Assembly (NCBI GenBank): GCA_003165795.1
Contig: PMWW01000186.1
Location: 29,227 to 93,226, forward strand
Direction: 5' to 3'
DNA: 64,000 nt
DNA from: Acidobacteriaceae bacterium
GTDB taxonomy: Bacteria > Acidobacteriota > Terriglobia > Terriglobales > Acidobacteriaceae
The notes under the pieces are model-generated. The model saw only the letters and a list, made by a program, of their open reading frames with translations. It was not told the DNA's origin and did no database searches. Positions 55,536 to 63,124 of the stretch are shown in pieces (positions within the stretch are counted from its first letter, which is position 1; the number at the start of each line of letters is the position of its first letter). Made by a program: the position numbers and the translations under genes.

Positions 55536-56273
55536 TTGGCCACGGACGCACAAATCCGGCCCGAAATTCCATTGGCTTCGCGCCGTTCGAAACGGCTGCT
55601 GGCGCCCTGGTGGCACACCGCCATCCTGATCGCGGTGCTGTTGCTGGCTTCGGTCAACGGCATGCGCGGCAAGCATCGGTTGGCCGCCGAAAGCAAAGTG
55701 CCGCAATACCTGTGGAGCATGGCCTGGGAGTGGGTCCTGGCCGGCTTCGTCTGGCTCGGCACGCGCAAACGCATGCGCCTGCGCGATCTGATTGGCGGAC
55801 GCTGGGCGACGGCGGAAGATTTCTTCCTCGACGTGGTGTATGCCGGCGCGTTCTGGATATGCGCGCTGATTGTGTTGGGCGCGGGCGCCAAGCTGATGCA
55901 TCTGGACCAGGCGGGCAAGATCGAAGCCATGCGCAAGCAGTTGGGATTTCTGACGCCAGGATCGAACCTGGAGCTGGCGGTGTGGTTCGGCGTAAGCCTG
56001 ACTGCCGGCTTCTGCGAAGAGATCATCTTCCGCGGATATCTGCAGCGGCAGTTTGCCGCGATGAGCAATTCGATGCTGCTTGGAGTGCTGCTTTCGGCGG
56101 TGGTGTTTGGAGCGGCACACGGGTACGAAGGGGCCGCGCGCATGGTCCTGATCGGAATTTACGGTTTAATGTTTGGGCTACTCGCATGGTGGCGAAAGAG
56201 CCTGCGCGCGGGAATGATGGCGCACGCGTGGCACGACGCGCTGAGCGGCACAGTTTTACGGATGCTGGAATAG
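55536..56273 (+). CDS. CPBP-family intramembrane metalloprotease
   Basis: The 245-residue membrane protein has six or so helices and the CPBP (CAAX protease/bacteriocin-processing) motifs: [15 protein letters not shown] near residue 155, AAHGYEG near 190 and [12 protein letters not shown] near 228, whose Glu and His residues are the metal site. Targets are unknown. TTG at 55536 follows a GGAG six bases away and is the preferred start. It is divergent from the thiolase gene with 56 bases between. Confidence 0.82.
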   Translation: MATDAQIRPEIPLASRRSKRLLAPWWHTAILIAVLLLASVNGMRGKHRLAAESKVPQYLWSMAWEWVLAGFVWLGTRKRMRLRDLIGGRWATAEDFFLDVVYAGAFWICALIVLGAGAKLMHLDQAGKIEAMRKQLGFLTPGSNLELAVWFGVSLTAGFCEEIIFRGYLQRQFAAMSNSMLLGVLLSAVVFGAAHGYEGAARMVLIGIYGLMFGLLAWWRKSLRAGMMAHAWHDALSGTVLRMLE

Positions 56274-56384
56274 CCAGTGTTTATGCGGCCCCTACGTACA
56301 TACGCAGGCGACGATACGAATACAGCCAGAGCGCGGCGAGCGCTCTTCAATCCTCGAGAGGCGACCAGGGGTGGCGTGCGTCCG

Positions 56385-56400
56385 CGATGCGCGCGCATCG
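56385..56400. repeat. Perfect 16-bp palindrome
   Basis: CGATGCGCGCGCATCG is its own reverse complement and is followed at 56408 by six T residues. It could be a weak end signal for the CPBP gene or a protein-binding site for the promoter just after it. Confidence 0.35.
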
Positions 56401-56415
56401 ATGTGCGTTTTTTGC

Positions 56416-56444
56416 TTGACTATTTTTTTCAATGACTCTATACA
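56416..56444 (+). promoter_or_regulatory. Strong sigma-70 promoter
   Basis: TTGACT (56416-56421) and TATACA (56439-56444) are separated by exactly 17 bases in an AT-rich island. Transcription would begin near 56451, about 60 bases ahead of the small lysine-rich gene. Confidence 0.7.
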
Positions 56445-56511
56445 ACTAACAAATTGCGATGAAATGAATGTCGCAATGTTCCATGACAAATGGAAAGGGA
56501 GAATAGAAACC

Positions 56512-56574
56512 ATGGCAACGAAAAAGGCTGCAAAAAAGGCTAAGAAGGCGGCAAAGAAGTCGAAGAAGCACTAA
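56512..56574 (+). CDS. 20-residue lysine/alanine-rich basic protein
   Basis: The reading frame encodes Met-Ala-Thr followed by alternating Lys-Lys and Ala-Ala pairs and ends Lys-Lys-His; ten or more of 20 residues are Lys. It resembles the tail of histone H1-like and HU-like bacterial proteins and would bind nucleic acid, but is far too short to be one. GGGAGA lies nine bases before the ATG, a strong promoter at 56416 and a terminator at 56596 frame it. Upstream in-frame ATGs at 56464 and 56476 have no good ribosome site. Confidence 0.65.
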   Translation: MATKKAAKKAKKAAKKSKKH

Positions 56575-56595
56575 TCGCCTTCGACCGTACGAACC

Positions 56596-56626
56596 GGGGG
56601 ACGCGCAAGCGTTCCCCTTCGCTTTT
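56596..56626 (+). terminator. Rho-independent terminator with GCAA loop
   Basis: GGGGGACGC pairs with GCGTTCCCC (one G-T pair) around a GCAA tetraloop, followed by TTCGCTTTT. It ends the small lysine-rich transcript and lies close to the stop codon of the opposing helicase gene. Confidence 0.7.
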
Positions 56627-56631
56627 GAGCG

Positions 56632-59600
56632 CTAAGTCACTTTTGCTGGGCGGCTGGCGGGCGGAGTGGAGAGCGGCGCCTCCTGCGCGGGACAGATACT
56701 GTGATACGAACATCTCCCGCAGCCCTGGCTGGGCTTAGGATCAAATTCTCCGGCAATAATTTTCGCGGCCACCTCCGCCACCTTGTTCTCCGCCTCCAGA
56801 AGCTGCTGCGGAGAACGCTGCGATTCAACGGCGCTGCCGTTCTGCAGATTGATGAAGACCAGAGCGGAGGGCTTGTGTCCCAGGCGGCGGGCGGCGAGAG
56901 CGTAAATGGAAAGCTGAAGGCTGTCGTCAGCATCTTCCTGGGTCTTCGGCCTGCCAGTCTTGTAGTCAACGATCACCACCTCACCGCCGTCCACGCCATC
57001 CAACCGGTCAAATCTGCCCGACACCTTAGCTCCGCCGATTTCGACTTTGAAGCGCTGCTCAGTCTGGAGGATCTCGCCGCGCGAGCGTCCGAGTTCGGAG
57101 CGCAACAGCGCGGTGAGCTGATGGCGGCCATCTTTCTCGTAGAGCGCGCGCTGCAGCGGCTCGTCAATCTTCGACTTGGAAAGTTCGTCGAGGAAGCAAG
57201 CAATCACGGTTTCCTCGTCGGGTGGGCGGCGGACACGAACGCCGTCGAAATAGGCTTTGAGGGCCAGATGCATGGCGCTACCAAACTGCAGCGCCGCCGA
57301 GGGCTCTTCCGGAAGCCGCCAATCGTAGCGCAGCTTGTATGCCAGCGGGCAGTTTTCGTAGCACTGGATGGCGCTGGCGCTCAGCGCGTGCAGATGCGCA
57401 TCTTCTCGCGGCGGAAGCTGCGTCCATTGCGAAACGTTGGGCAGGAGCTCGGCCGCGGCCTGGATGCGCGGGACCAGCTCGGGTTGCAACACTCGCGACG
57501 CGATCGCATCCTTCAGTACCAGCTTCGCCTCGCTGACGAGTTCGCGAATGTATTTGGTGGGAACCGGATTCTTACCCCGGGCCGCCTTGCCACAGAGATA
57601 CAGCTCGTCCATCGCCCTGGTCATGGATACATAGAACAGCCGACGCTCCTCCTGCGCGTAGAGGACCTTAGGACCAGTCTCAGCCGCAGTGTCGATCCTG
57701 GCGCCAGACGCGGCCGCACTGGCTTGGCGCAACTGCGGCGGGAATTCCACCAACGATTCCTTGTAATTGCCGGGAAACGATGGCGAGGCCACACGCACTA
57801 CGAAGACGCTGCGGAATTCCAAGCCTTTGGCGGCATGAACGGTCATCAGCTGAACCGCCTCATCGATCGGCGCGTTGCCCAATTCGGTGGGAGCGAGCGC
57901 GGCCACCGGATCGTCCTCGTCGGTTTCCTCGAGCACTGTTCCGCCCGCCTCGCGGAAAAGGGTGACGTATTCCAGAAACTCATGCAGCGTGCCGTGCGCA
58001 GCGATTTGCTTGGGCTTGGCGCTCCAGCGCTCGGCAAAATCGAAGAGGCGCCGCAGCGGCATCGATTCCGCCAGCCCGAAGTCGCGCCGCGCGATGTTCA
58101 AGGCATCGGCCATAACGCCGCCGGCGCTGATGAGATCGCGGCGCGCCCGGCGGACCGTCTGCATTACCTCTAAGCCTCCGGGACTTTCTTCCAGCGCCGC
58201 TTCGGCGGAGGCGTCTCTTCCAGCCAACGCGAGCTGGGCGCGGAACCGCTCGGGATCGACCTTGAACTGGGACAACGCCGCGACCCGGAAAAGGGCCACG
58301 GGATGAGCTGAGTCGAGTATCCGTAACACCGCCATGGCATCGCGCAGCTCCGGCGTATCGAACAGATCGACACCTTTGACATGGACCGGAATGCCGCGAC
58401 GATGAAGTTCGGCGACGATCTTCCCGCGATGGTGGTGGCTACGATAGAGCACCGCGAGGTGGCTGAGTTTGGTCTCGGACCGTTGCCGCTGCATGGTCTG
58501 GATTGTGTCTGCGATGAATGTGGCTTCCTGCTCATAGGCGTGGTAGACGACGGCCTGCACAGTTGGCGCGGCCGCGACCATTGCGTCGGTTTCAAGACGC
58601 GCGCAAGTGAGCGGTTGCCGCGGCCAGCCTTCGTCTGCTCCCTCAACGCTTAGAATTTGCGGATTGCACTTGATCGCCTGGTGGGCACAGCGCAGGACCG
58701 GCGGCGTGGAGCGACGGTTCGCCGCCATGGTCACCCGCTGCACGCGATTAGGACCAAATATCTTCACGAACTGATCGAAGGCGCCGCTGGTGGCTCCGCG
58801 AAACTGGTAGATTGCCTGGTCAGGATCGCCGACCGCGAACACGTTGGCCGCTTCTCCGGCCAGCAGGCTGGCGAGTTTGATCTGGGCGACGTTGGAGTCC
58901 TGGAACTCGTCGATGAGAATAAAGCGAGCGCGCCGCTGCTGGCGTTGCAGCACCGACTGGCGGCGGCTGAGCAGATCGACCGCGCGGGTCAGGATGTGGC
59001 CGAAGCTTCCCAGACCTTCCTGCTGTAGCAGATTTTCGGTATAGCGGAAGGCATAGCCAACCTCGCGGCAGCGGCCCAGAATCTCATCGTCCGACATCCC
59101 GCCAGCATCCTTCGACTTCGCCATGCGCGGCAGGGCGATTTCGCCACGTTCGAGTTGCTTCACGTAAGCGTCATAGTGGTCAGGCGTGCGCAATTCGTCG
59201 TGACAACTGCTGAAGAACTTGAGCAGGTCTTCAAGAAATTTTCCCGGACCCGCAGCCTTAGTGTAGTGCTGCAACTTGAGATCGCCGATGCGGCGGCGCA
59301 ACAACACAAACAGATCTTTTTCGTCGAGCAGTTCAAACTTGTTGCCGGCATCGTTCAGCAGACGGTAGCAATAGGAATGAAAGGTATGCGCCTGCAGCCC
59401 GCTGGAGAGCAGCTTGCGCGCAGATTTGGACTGGTCCATCTCGGGATAGAGCGACGCCTGATTTTCGCGCGGATACAAAATTGCAGCGACACGATTAATC
59501 AACTCCGCGGCGGAGTTGCGGGTGTAGGCGACGGCCAGAATTTCGTCGGGGCGGGCGGCTTCGCTTTGGATGAGGTGAGCAATGCGCCGCGCCAGCACCG

Positions 59601-59712
59601 TGGTCTTGCCGGTCCCGGCGCCGGCGACCACCAGCATCGGACCATGGACGTGTTGGATAGCCTGACGCTGCTCGTCGGTGGCTACGAAATGGGAATGGCC
59701 GTTGCTCGACAT
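56632..59712 (-). CDS. UvrD/PcrA-type helicase fused to an AddB/RecB-like nuclease
   Basis: The 1026-residue protein (from ATG 59712) has helicase motifs of superfamily 1: Walker A MLVVAGAGTGKTTVLARRIAH near residue 30, Walker B FILIDEFQDSNVAQ, VGDPDQAIYQFRGA, and LMTVHAAKGLEFRSVFVV. The last 250 residues form a PD-(D/E)XK nuclease: VVIVDYKTGRPK carries the catalytic Asp-Lys. A Cys in CYENCPLAYKLRY and three in QGCGRCSYHSICP fit the four-Cys iron-sulfur cluster of AddB-type nucleases. It likely processes broken DNA ends. The upstream start at 59778 adds no motif. Confidence 0.88.
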   Translation of the reverse strand: MSSNGHSHFVATDEQRQAIQHVHGPMLVVAGAGTGKTTVLARRIAHLIQSEAARPDEILAVAYTRNSAAELINRVAAILYPRENQASLYPEMDQSKSARKLLSSGLQAHTFHSYCYRLLNDAGNKFELLDEKDLFVLLRRRIGDLKLQHYTKAAGPGKFLEDLLKFFSSCHDELRTPDHYDAYVKQLERGEIALPRMAKSKDAGGMSDDEILGRCREVGYAFRYTENLLQQEGLGSFGHILTRAVDLLSRRQSVLQRQQRRARFILIDEFQDSNVAQIKLASLLAGEAANVFAVGDPDQAIYQFRGATSGAFDQFVKIFGPNRVQRVTMAANRRSTPPVLRCAHQAIKCNPQILSVEGADEGWPRQPLTCARLETDAMVAAAPTVQAVVYHAYEQEATFIADTIQTMQRQRSETKLSHLAVLYRSHHHRGKIVAELHRRGIPVHVKGVDLFDTPELRDAMAVLRILDSAHPVALFRVAALSQFKVDPERFRAQLALAGRDASAEAALEESPGGLEVMQTVRRARRDLISAGGVMADALNIARRDFGLAESMPLRRLFDFAERWSAKPKQIAAHGTLHEFLEYVTLFREAGGTVLEETDEDDPVAALAPTELGNAPIDEAVQLMTVHAAKGLEFRSVFVVRVASPSFPGNYKESLVEFPPQLRQASAAASGARIDTAAETGPKVLYAQEERRLFYVSMTRAMDELYLCGKAARGKNPVPTKYIRELVSEAKLVLKDAIASRVLQPELVPRIQAAAELLPNVSQWTQLPPREDAHLHALSASAIQCYENCPLAYKLRYDWRLPEEPSAALQFGSAMHLALKAYFDGVRVRRPPDEETVIACFLDELSKSKIDEPLQRALYEKDGRHQLTALLRSELGRSRGEILQTEQRFKVEIGGAKVSGRFDRLDGVDGGEVVIVDYKTGRPKTQEDADDSLQLSIYALAARRLGHKPSALVFINLQNGSAVESQRSPQQLLEAENKVAEVAAKIIAGEFDPKPSQGCGRCSYHSICPAQEAPLSTPPASRPAKVT

Positions 59713-59887
59713 TGGGCATCCATGCAAACGAAGAAAAAGCGAAGACATTATATCATCTAGCCTCGCCGCAAATCGCAAGAGGATCGACAGGGAGCAAGAG
59801 GCAGCCTTCGTGACCTAGCGATTTGATAGCATTCCTTCCAGGCATGTCGAGCCTGCGTACGGGGAAGGCACGGGAAGGTGGTACCTA

Positions 59888-61003
59888 ATGGGCAAACCCA
59901 GACTGAAACGCATCACGTTAAGAGGCTTCAAATCGATTAAGAACCTAGAGCTAGACATCCATTCACTCAATGTCCTAATAGGCGCCAACGGTGCTGGCAA
60001 GAGTAATCTCGTCTCGTTCTTCAAGATGATCAATGAAATGATGGGCGGCCGCCTCCAACAATATATTGCCGGTGCGGGGAGGTCCCAGTCGGTTCTTCAT
60101 TTCGGTCCGAAAGTAACGCCGCAATTGGAGGGGCACCTTGAATTTGAGGTTGATAACGGAACTGACACTTACTCTATGCGTCTGTTTCATGCTGCGGGTG
60201 ACACGTTGGTATTTGCCGAGGAGACTCTCACCTTTTGGCAGACGCGGTGGCCGAACCCAAAAGTTCTTTCTTTGGGTGCGGGACACCGAGAAACACGCAT
60301 CCCGGACGAGGCTGGTGGAGGTGAACCAACCGCAAAGGTTTTCCGGCATCTTCTAAATCAATGTCGCGTTTATCATTTCCATGACACCTCAGCAACCGCT
60401 AGGGTTCGACAAAGTTGTTATATTGGCGATAATCGCTGGCTGATGCCGGATGCCGGAAACTTGGCCGCCCTCCTTTTCCGGCTGAAGAATGAGGAGGACC
60501 CAAGTGCCTATCAGAGGATAATCAGCACAATACGCTTGATCGTCCCCTTTTTTGAAGATTTTGAACTTGAACCTGCACTACCTAGCAAACAGGACATCCT
60601 ATTGAATTGGCGACACCGACAGGCTGATCAGGTGTTCGGTCCACATCAGCTTTCAGATGGCACTTTGCGCGCAATATGCCTGATAACTCTCCTTCTACAA
60701 CCCGAAGAGGACTTGCCTGATTTGATCATCATCGATGAACCGGAGCTAGGGTTACACCCCTATGCGTTGACCGTCGTAGCGTCGCTATTAAGAAAGGCTG
60801 CTCAACACACCCAGCTGCTGGTTAGCACGCAGTCAAGTTCCTTTCTCGACAGCTTTGAGCCCGAAGAAATCGTCGTAGTCAAACGCGATCAACAAGAATC
60901 TCTGTTCTTGCGACCATCTCCTTCAATTCTCGAATCGTGGCTGGAAGAGTACAGCATGGGAGAAGTGTGGGAAAAGAATGTTATTGGTGGAGGCCCTCAC
61001 TAG
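59888..61003 (+). CDS. AAA family ATPase, OLD/AAA_21-like
   Basis: The 371-residue ATPase has an SMC-like fold: Walker A LNVLIGANGAGKSNLVSFFK near residue 28, an ABC-type signature QLSDGTLRAICL near 256, Walker B LIIIDEPELGLHP near 281 and LLVSTQSSSFLDSF near 312. The gene is AT-richer than the chromosome around it and abuts, with no spacer, a DUF4276 gene. Similar ATPase-nuclease pairs act in phage defence, so that role is suspected. GGAAGGTGG before ATG 59888 supports the start. Confidence 0.8.
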   Translation: MGKPRLKRITLRGFKSIKNLELDIHSLNVLIGANGAGKSNLVSFFKMINEMMGGRLQQYIAGAGRSQSVLHFGPKVTPQLEGHLEFEVDNGTDTYSMRLFHAAGDTLVFAEETLTFWQTRWPNPKVLSLGAGHRETRIPDEAGGGEPTAKVFRHLLNQCRVYHFHDTSATARVRQSCYIGDNRWLMPDAGNLAALLFRLKNEEDPSAYQRIISTIRLIVPFFEDFELEPALPSKQDILLNWRHRQADQVFGPHQLSDGTLRAICLITLLLQPEEDLPDLIIIDEPELGLHPYALTVVASLLRKAAQHTQLLVSTQSSSFLDSFEPEEIVVVKRDQQESLFLRPSPSILESWLEEYSMGEVWEKNVIGGGPH

Positions 61004-61690
61004 ATGGCACGGTTATACATATTTGCGGAGGGCCCTACGGAACAGGTTTTTGCAACAAACTTATTAGCGCCTCATTTGTTAAACACGGGCGTGTACCTGC
61101 AGGCGGCCATTCTCATAGCCCACGCACGCAAGCGGGGCATCGTACATCGTGGCGGCGGGCGTAACTATGTAGCAATGAAGAACGACATCCTCAGGTTCAC
61201 GGCACAAGAGCACAGTTCGGACGTCTTCTTCACGACGATGATTGATCTCTACGCAATTCATCCACATTTCCCCGGGTTGGAGGAATCGCGCAAGATTAGT
61301 CATCTCCCGCTGAAACGAGTGGAGTTTCTCGAACAAGCGTTCGCGCATGACATCGGAGACGAGCGATTTATTCCTCACATTCAGCTGCATGAGTACGAGG
61401 CTTATCTTTTTTGCGACCTTGACTGCTTCTTGGATTTTTATCCGCGGGCTTCCAAAGATATTGACGCCCTCAAAGTTGTCGCAAAATCCTATGAAACGCC
61501 GGAGTTCATCAATGACGGACAACACACTGCTCCGTCCAAACGCATTACCAAGTGCCTGCCGGGTTACGAGGGAGTGAAACCAACGGTGGGCGTTCAAGTC
61601 GCGCAACGTATTGGACTGCAGAAGATCCGCGATGGATGCCCACATTTCCATTCTTGGCTATCTCGACTTGAGCAGTTGGGTGAGGATTAA
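61004..61690 (+). CDS. DUF4276 (TOPRIM-like) protein
   Basis: The 228-residue protein starts LYIFAEGPTEQVFATNLL, the Glu-Gly-x-Thr-Glu motif of DUF4276, and has TTMIDLYAIHPHFPGLEE near 76 with an Asp where TOPRIM folds bind metal, FIPHIQLHEYEAYLFCD near 124 and TAPSKRI near 174. TOPRIM-type proteins cut DNA or RNA. It follows the ATPase stop with no gap, so both are translated together and probably form one complex. Codon use and base content match the ATPase gene, not the neighbours. Confidence 0.8.
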   Translation: MARLYIFAEGPTEQVFATNLLAPHLLNTGVYLQAAILIAHARKRGIVHRGGGRNYVAMKNDILRFTAQEHSSDVFFTTMIDLYAIHPHFPGLEESRKISHLPLKRVEFLEQAFAHDIGDERFIPHIQLHEYEAYLFCDLDCFLDFYPRASKDIDALKVVAKSYETPEFINDGQHTAPSKRITKCLPGYEGVKPTVGVQVAQRIGLQKIRDGCPHFHSWLSRLEQLGED

Positions 61691-61709
61691 CTGAACGGGC
61701 CGCACTCAC

Positions 61710-62480
61710 TCAGGACGTTGCCTGCACAAACAGCTGGATTTCCGCGCGGGCGATGGCCAGCGCGGCGACGGCGGCGGTTTCGGCGCGAAGAATGGTTTCG
61801 CCGAGCGAGGCTGCGATCCATTGCGAGCTGGCGAAACTCTGCAACTCATCTTCAGCCCAGCCGCCCTCGGGGCCGGTGGCAAGGGCGAGGGATGCGACGT
61901 GTTGGTGGGAACGCAAGACTTCGGTGAGTGACACTCCGCGCTCGGTTTCGACGAGGACAACGCGCACCGTGTCGGCATTCGCATCTGAATTCGGCGTGTC
62001 GACCGATACAGGCGCCTTCAGCAACTCCCCCAGCTTGAAGGGATCGGTAATCTCCGGAGGACTCGTGCGACGCGACTGCTCTGATGCTTCGCGGGCGATG
62101 CGGCGCCAGCGTTCGACGCGCTTCTCTGCGGCGATTGCAAGATGCTTCTCGGTGCGGCGAGCGATCACCGGAACGATCGTGGTGACATTCAGCTCGGTAC
62201 ACTTTTCGATTGCCCACTCCATGCGATCGAATTTGAAAATCGCCAGCAATAGAGCTATCGGCGCCCCATCACTTGCGGCGACTTCTTCGCTGAGCGCGAA
62301 CTCGACGCGATCATCGGTAATGCTTGCGATCGCGGCCCGTCGTACTCGATCGCCGCAGGCGACTTCGAACTCCTGTCCGATACGCGCCCGCAGGGTTCGC
62401 GACAAATGTGCGGCGTGGGCGCCGGTCAGGGCAGCGCGGTCGCGGGAGAACTCGTCGGCGATCCAGCGGCGTCGGGTCAT
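61710..62480 (-). CDS. rsmE: 16S rRNA (uracil-1498-N3) methyltransferase
   Basis: The 256-residue SPOUT enzyme methylates U1498 of 16S rRNA using SAM. It has the N-terminal PUA-like segment RRRWIADEFSRDRAALTGAHAAHLSRTLR, then FKFDRMEWAIEKCTELNVTTIVPV, and the knot motifs LATGPEGGWAEDE near 210 and LGETILRAETAAVAALA near 232. It overlaps the next gene by 4 bases. Confidence 0.92.
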   Translation of the reverse strand: MTRRRWIADEFSRDRAALTGAHAAHLSRTLRARIGQEFEVACGDRVRRAAIASITDDRVEFALSEEVAASDGAPIALLLAIFKFDRMEWAIEKCTELNVTTIVPVIARRTEKHLAIAAEKRVERWRRIAREASEQSRRTSPPEITDPFKLGELLKAPVSVDTPNSDANADTVRVVLVETERGVSLTEVLRSHQHVASLALATGPEGGWAEDELQSFASSQWIAASLGETILRAETAAVAALAIARAEIQLFVQATS

Positions 62481-62860
62481 CGAGTGAAGAGTAGCAGAGC
62501 GACGGCGATTGCGATGGCAAGATAGACCCCGCCGAAGAGGCGGTTCTGGCGCGTCAATGCTTCCTCGTCAAACAAGCGGCTGTTGAGCAGGAACTCCAGC
62601 GCCGACACCGCACCGACCAGCACGGCCATGATCAGCCAGCGCTCCTGGTGCATCTGCGCACGCAGCAAAACCGGAACCGCGCATAGCGACAGTCCCAGGT
62701 AGATGATTCCGCCGACGCGGGCCCGCTTGCGGCGCTTGGGATTCTGGTAGCGAACGAGCAAGATGTGCGCCAGTTCGCGCGGCTTGGCCAAACGTGCGAT
62801 CGCCGGCAGCACGGTCACGACCAACAGGAACCAGGCGTAGATGCGGAGAGCTTTATCCAA
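62477..62860 (-). CDS. Small membrane protein of unknown function
   Basis: The 127 residues contain four hydrophobic helices (YAWFLLVVTVLPAIARL, GGIIYLGLSLCAVPVLL, WLIMAVLVGAVSALEFLL, LFGGVYLAIAIAVALLLF) and a basic loop NPKRRKRARVGG. No family was recognised. The 4-base overlap with rsmE shows co-translation. Confidence 0.7.
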   Translation of the reverse strand: MDKALRIYAWFLLVVTVLPAIARLAKPRELAHILLVRYQNPKRRKRARVGGIIYLGLSLCAVPVLLRAQMHQERWLIMAVLVGAVSALEFLLNSRLFDEEALTRQNRLFGGVYLAIAIAVALLLFTR

Positions 62861-62872
62861 GGAGGGCCGGTC

Positions 62873-62916
62873 TTCGCTATTCGCTCTTAGTTCTTAGCCA
62901 TTTAGCTCTTAGCTGG
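62873..62916. repeat. Heptad-periodic array 9
   Basis: TTCGCTA, TTCGCTC, TTAGTTC, TTAGCCA, then (after one extra base) TTAGCTC and TTAGCTG; the array enters the last codons of the DUF433 gene. Confidence 0.65.
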
Positions 62917-63102
62917 CAAGAATTGCATTGCCGCACGGATATCGTCAGGGGTGAGTTGCGGATAGGCAGCAATGAGTTGTTCGGTAGTATCCCCGTCAGC
63001 GATACTGCCGGCAATCACGCTTACCGGCACGCGCGTGCCTTTGATACAGGGACCACCATGATGGATCGCCGGATCGACAATGATTCTATCGCGCCAGTTC
63101 AC
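62902..63102 (-). CDS. DUF433 family protein (antitoxin-like)
   Basis: The 66-residue protein starts at GTG 63102 with VNWRDRIIVDPAIHHGGPCIKGTRVPVSVIAGSIADG, followed by TTEQLIAAYPQLTPDDIRAAM; this is a DUF433 helix-turn-helix domain. DUF433 genes are often paired with a PIN-like DUF5615 toxin, but none follows here. An upstream ATG at 63132 would overlap dnaJ by 8 bases and add unrelated residues. The last codons lie in a heptad array. Confidence 0.75.
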   Translation of the reverse strand: MNWRDRIIVDPAIHHGGPCIKGTRVPVSVIAGSIADGDTTEQLIAAYPQLTPDDIRAAMQFLPAKS

Positions 63103-63124
63103 GTCGCACCTCGATTGATCTGCC

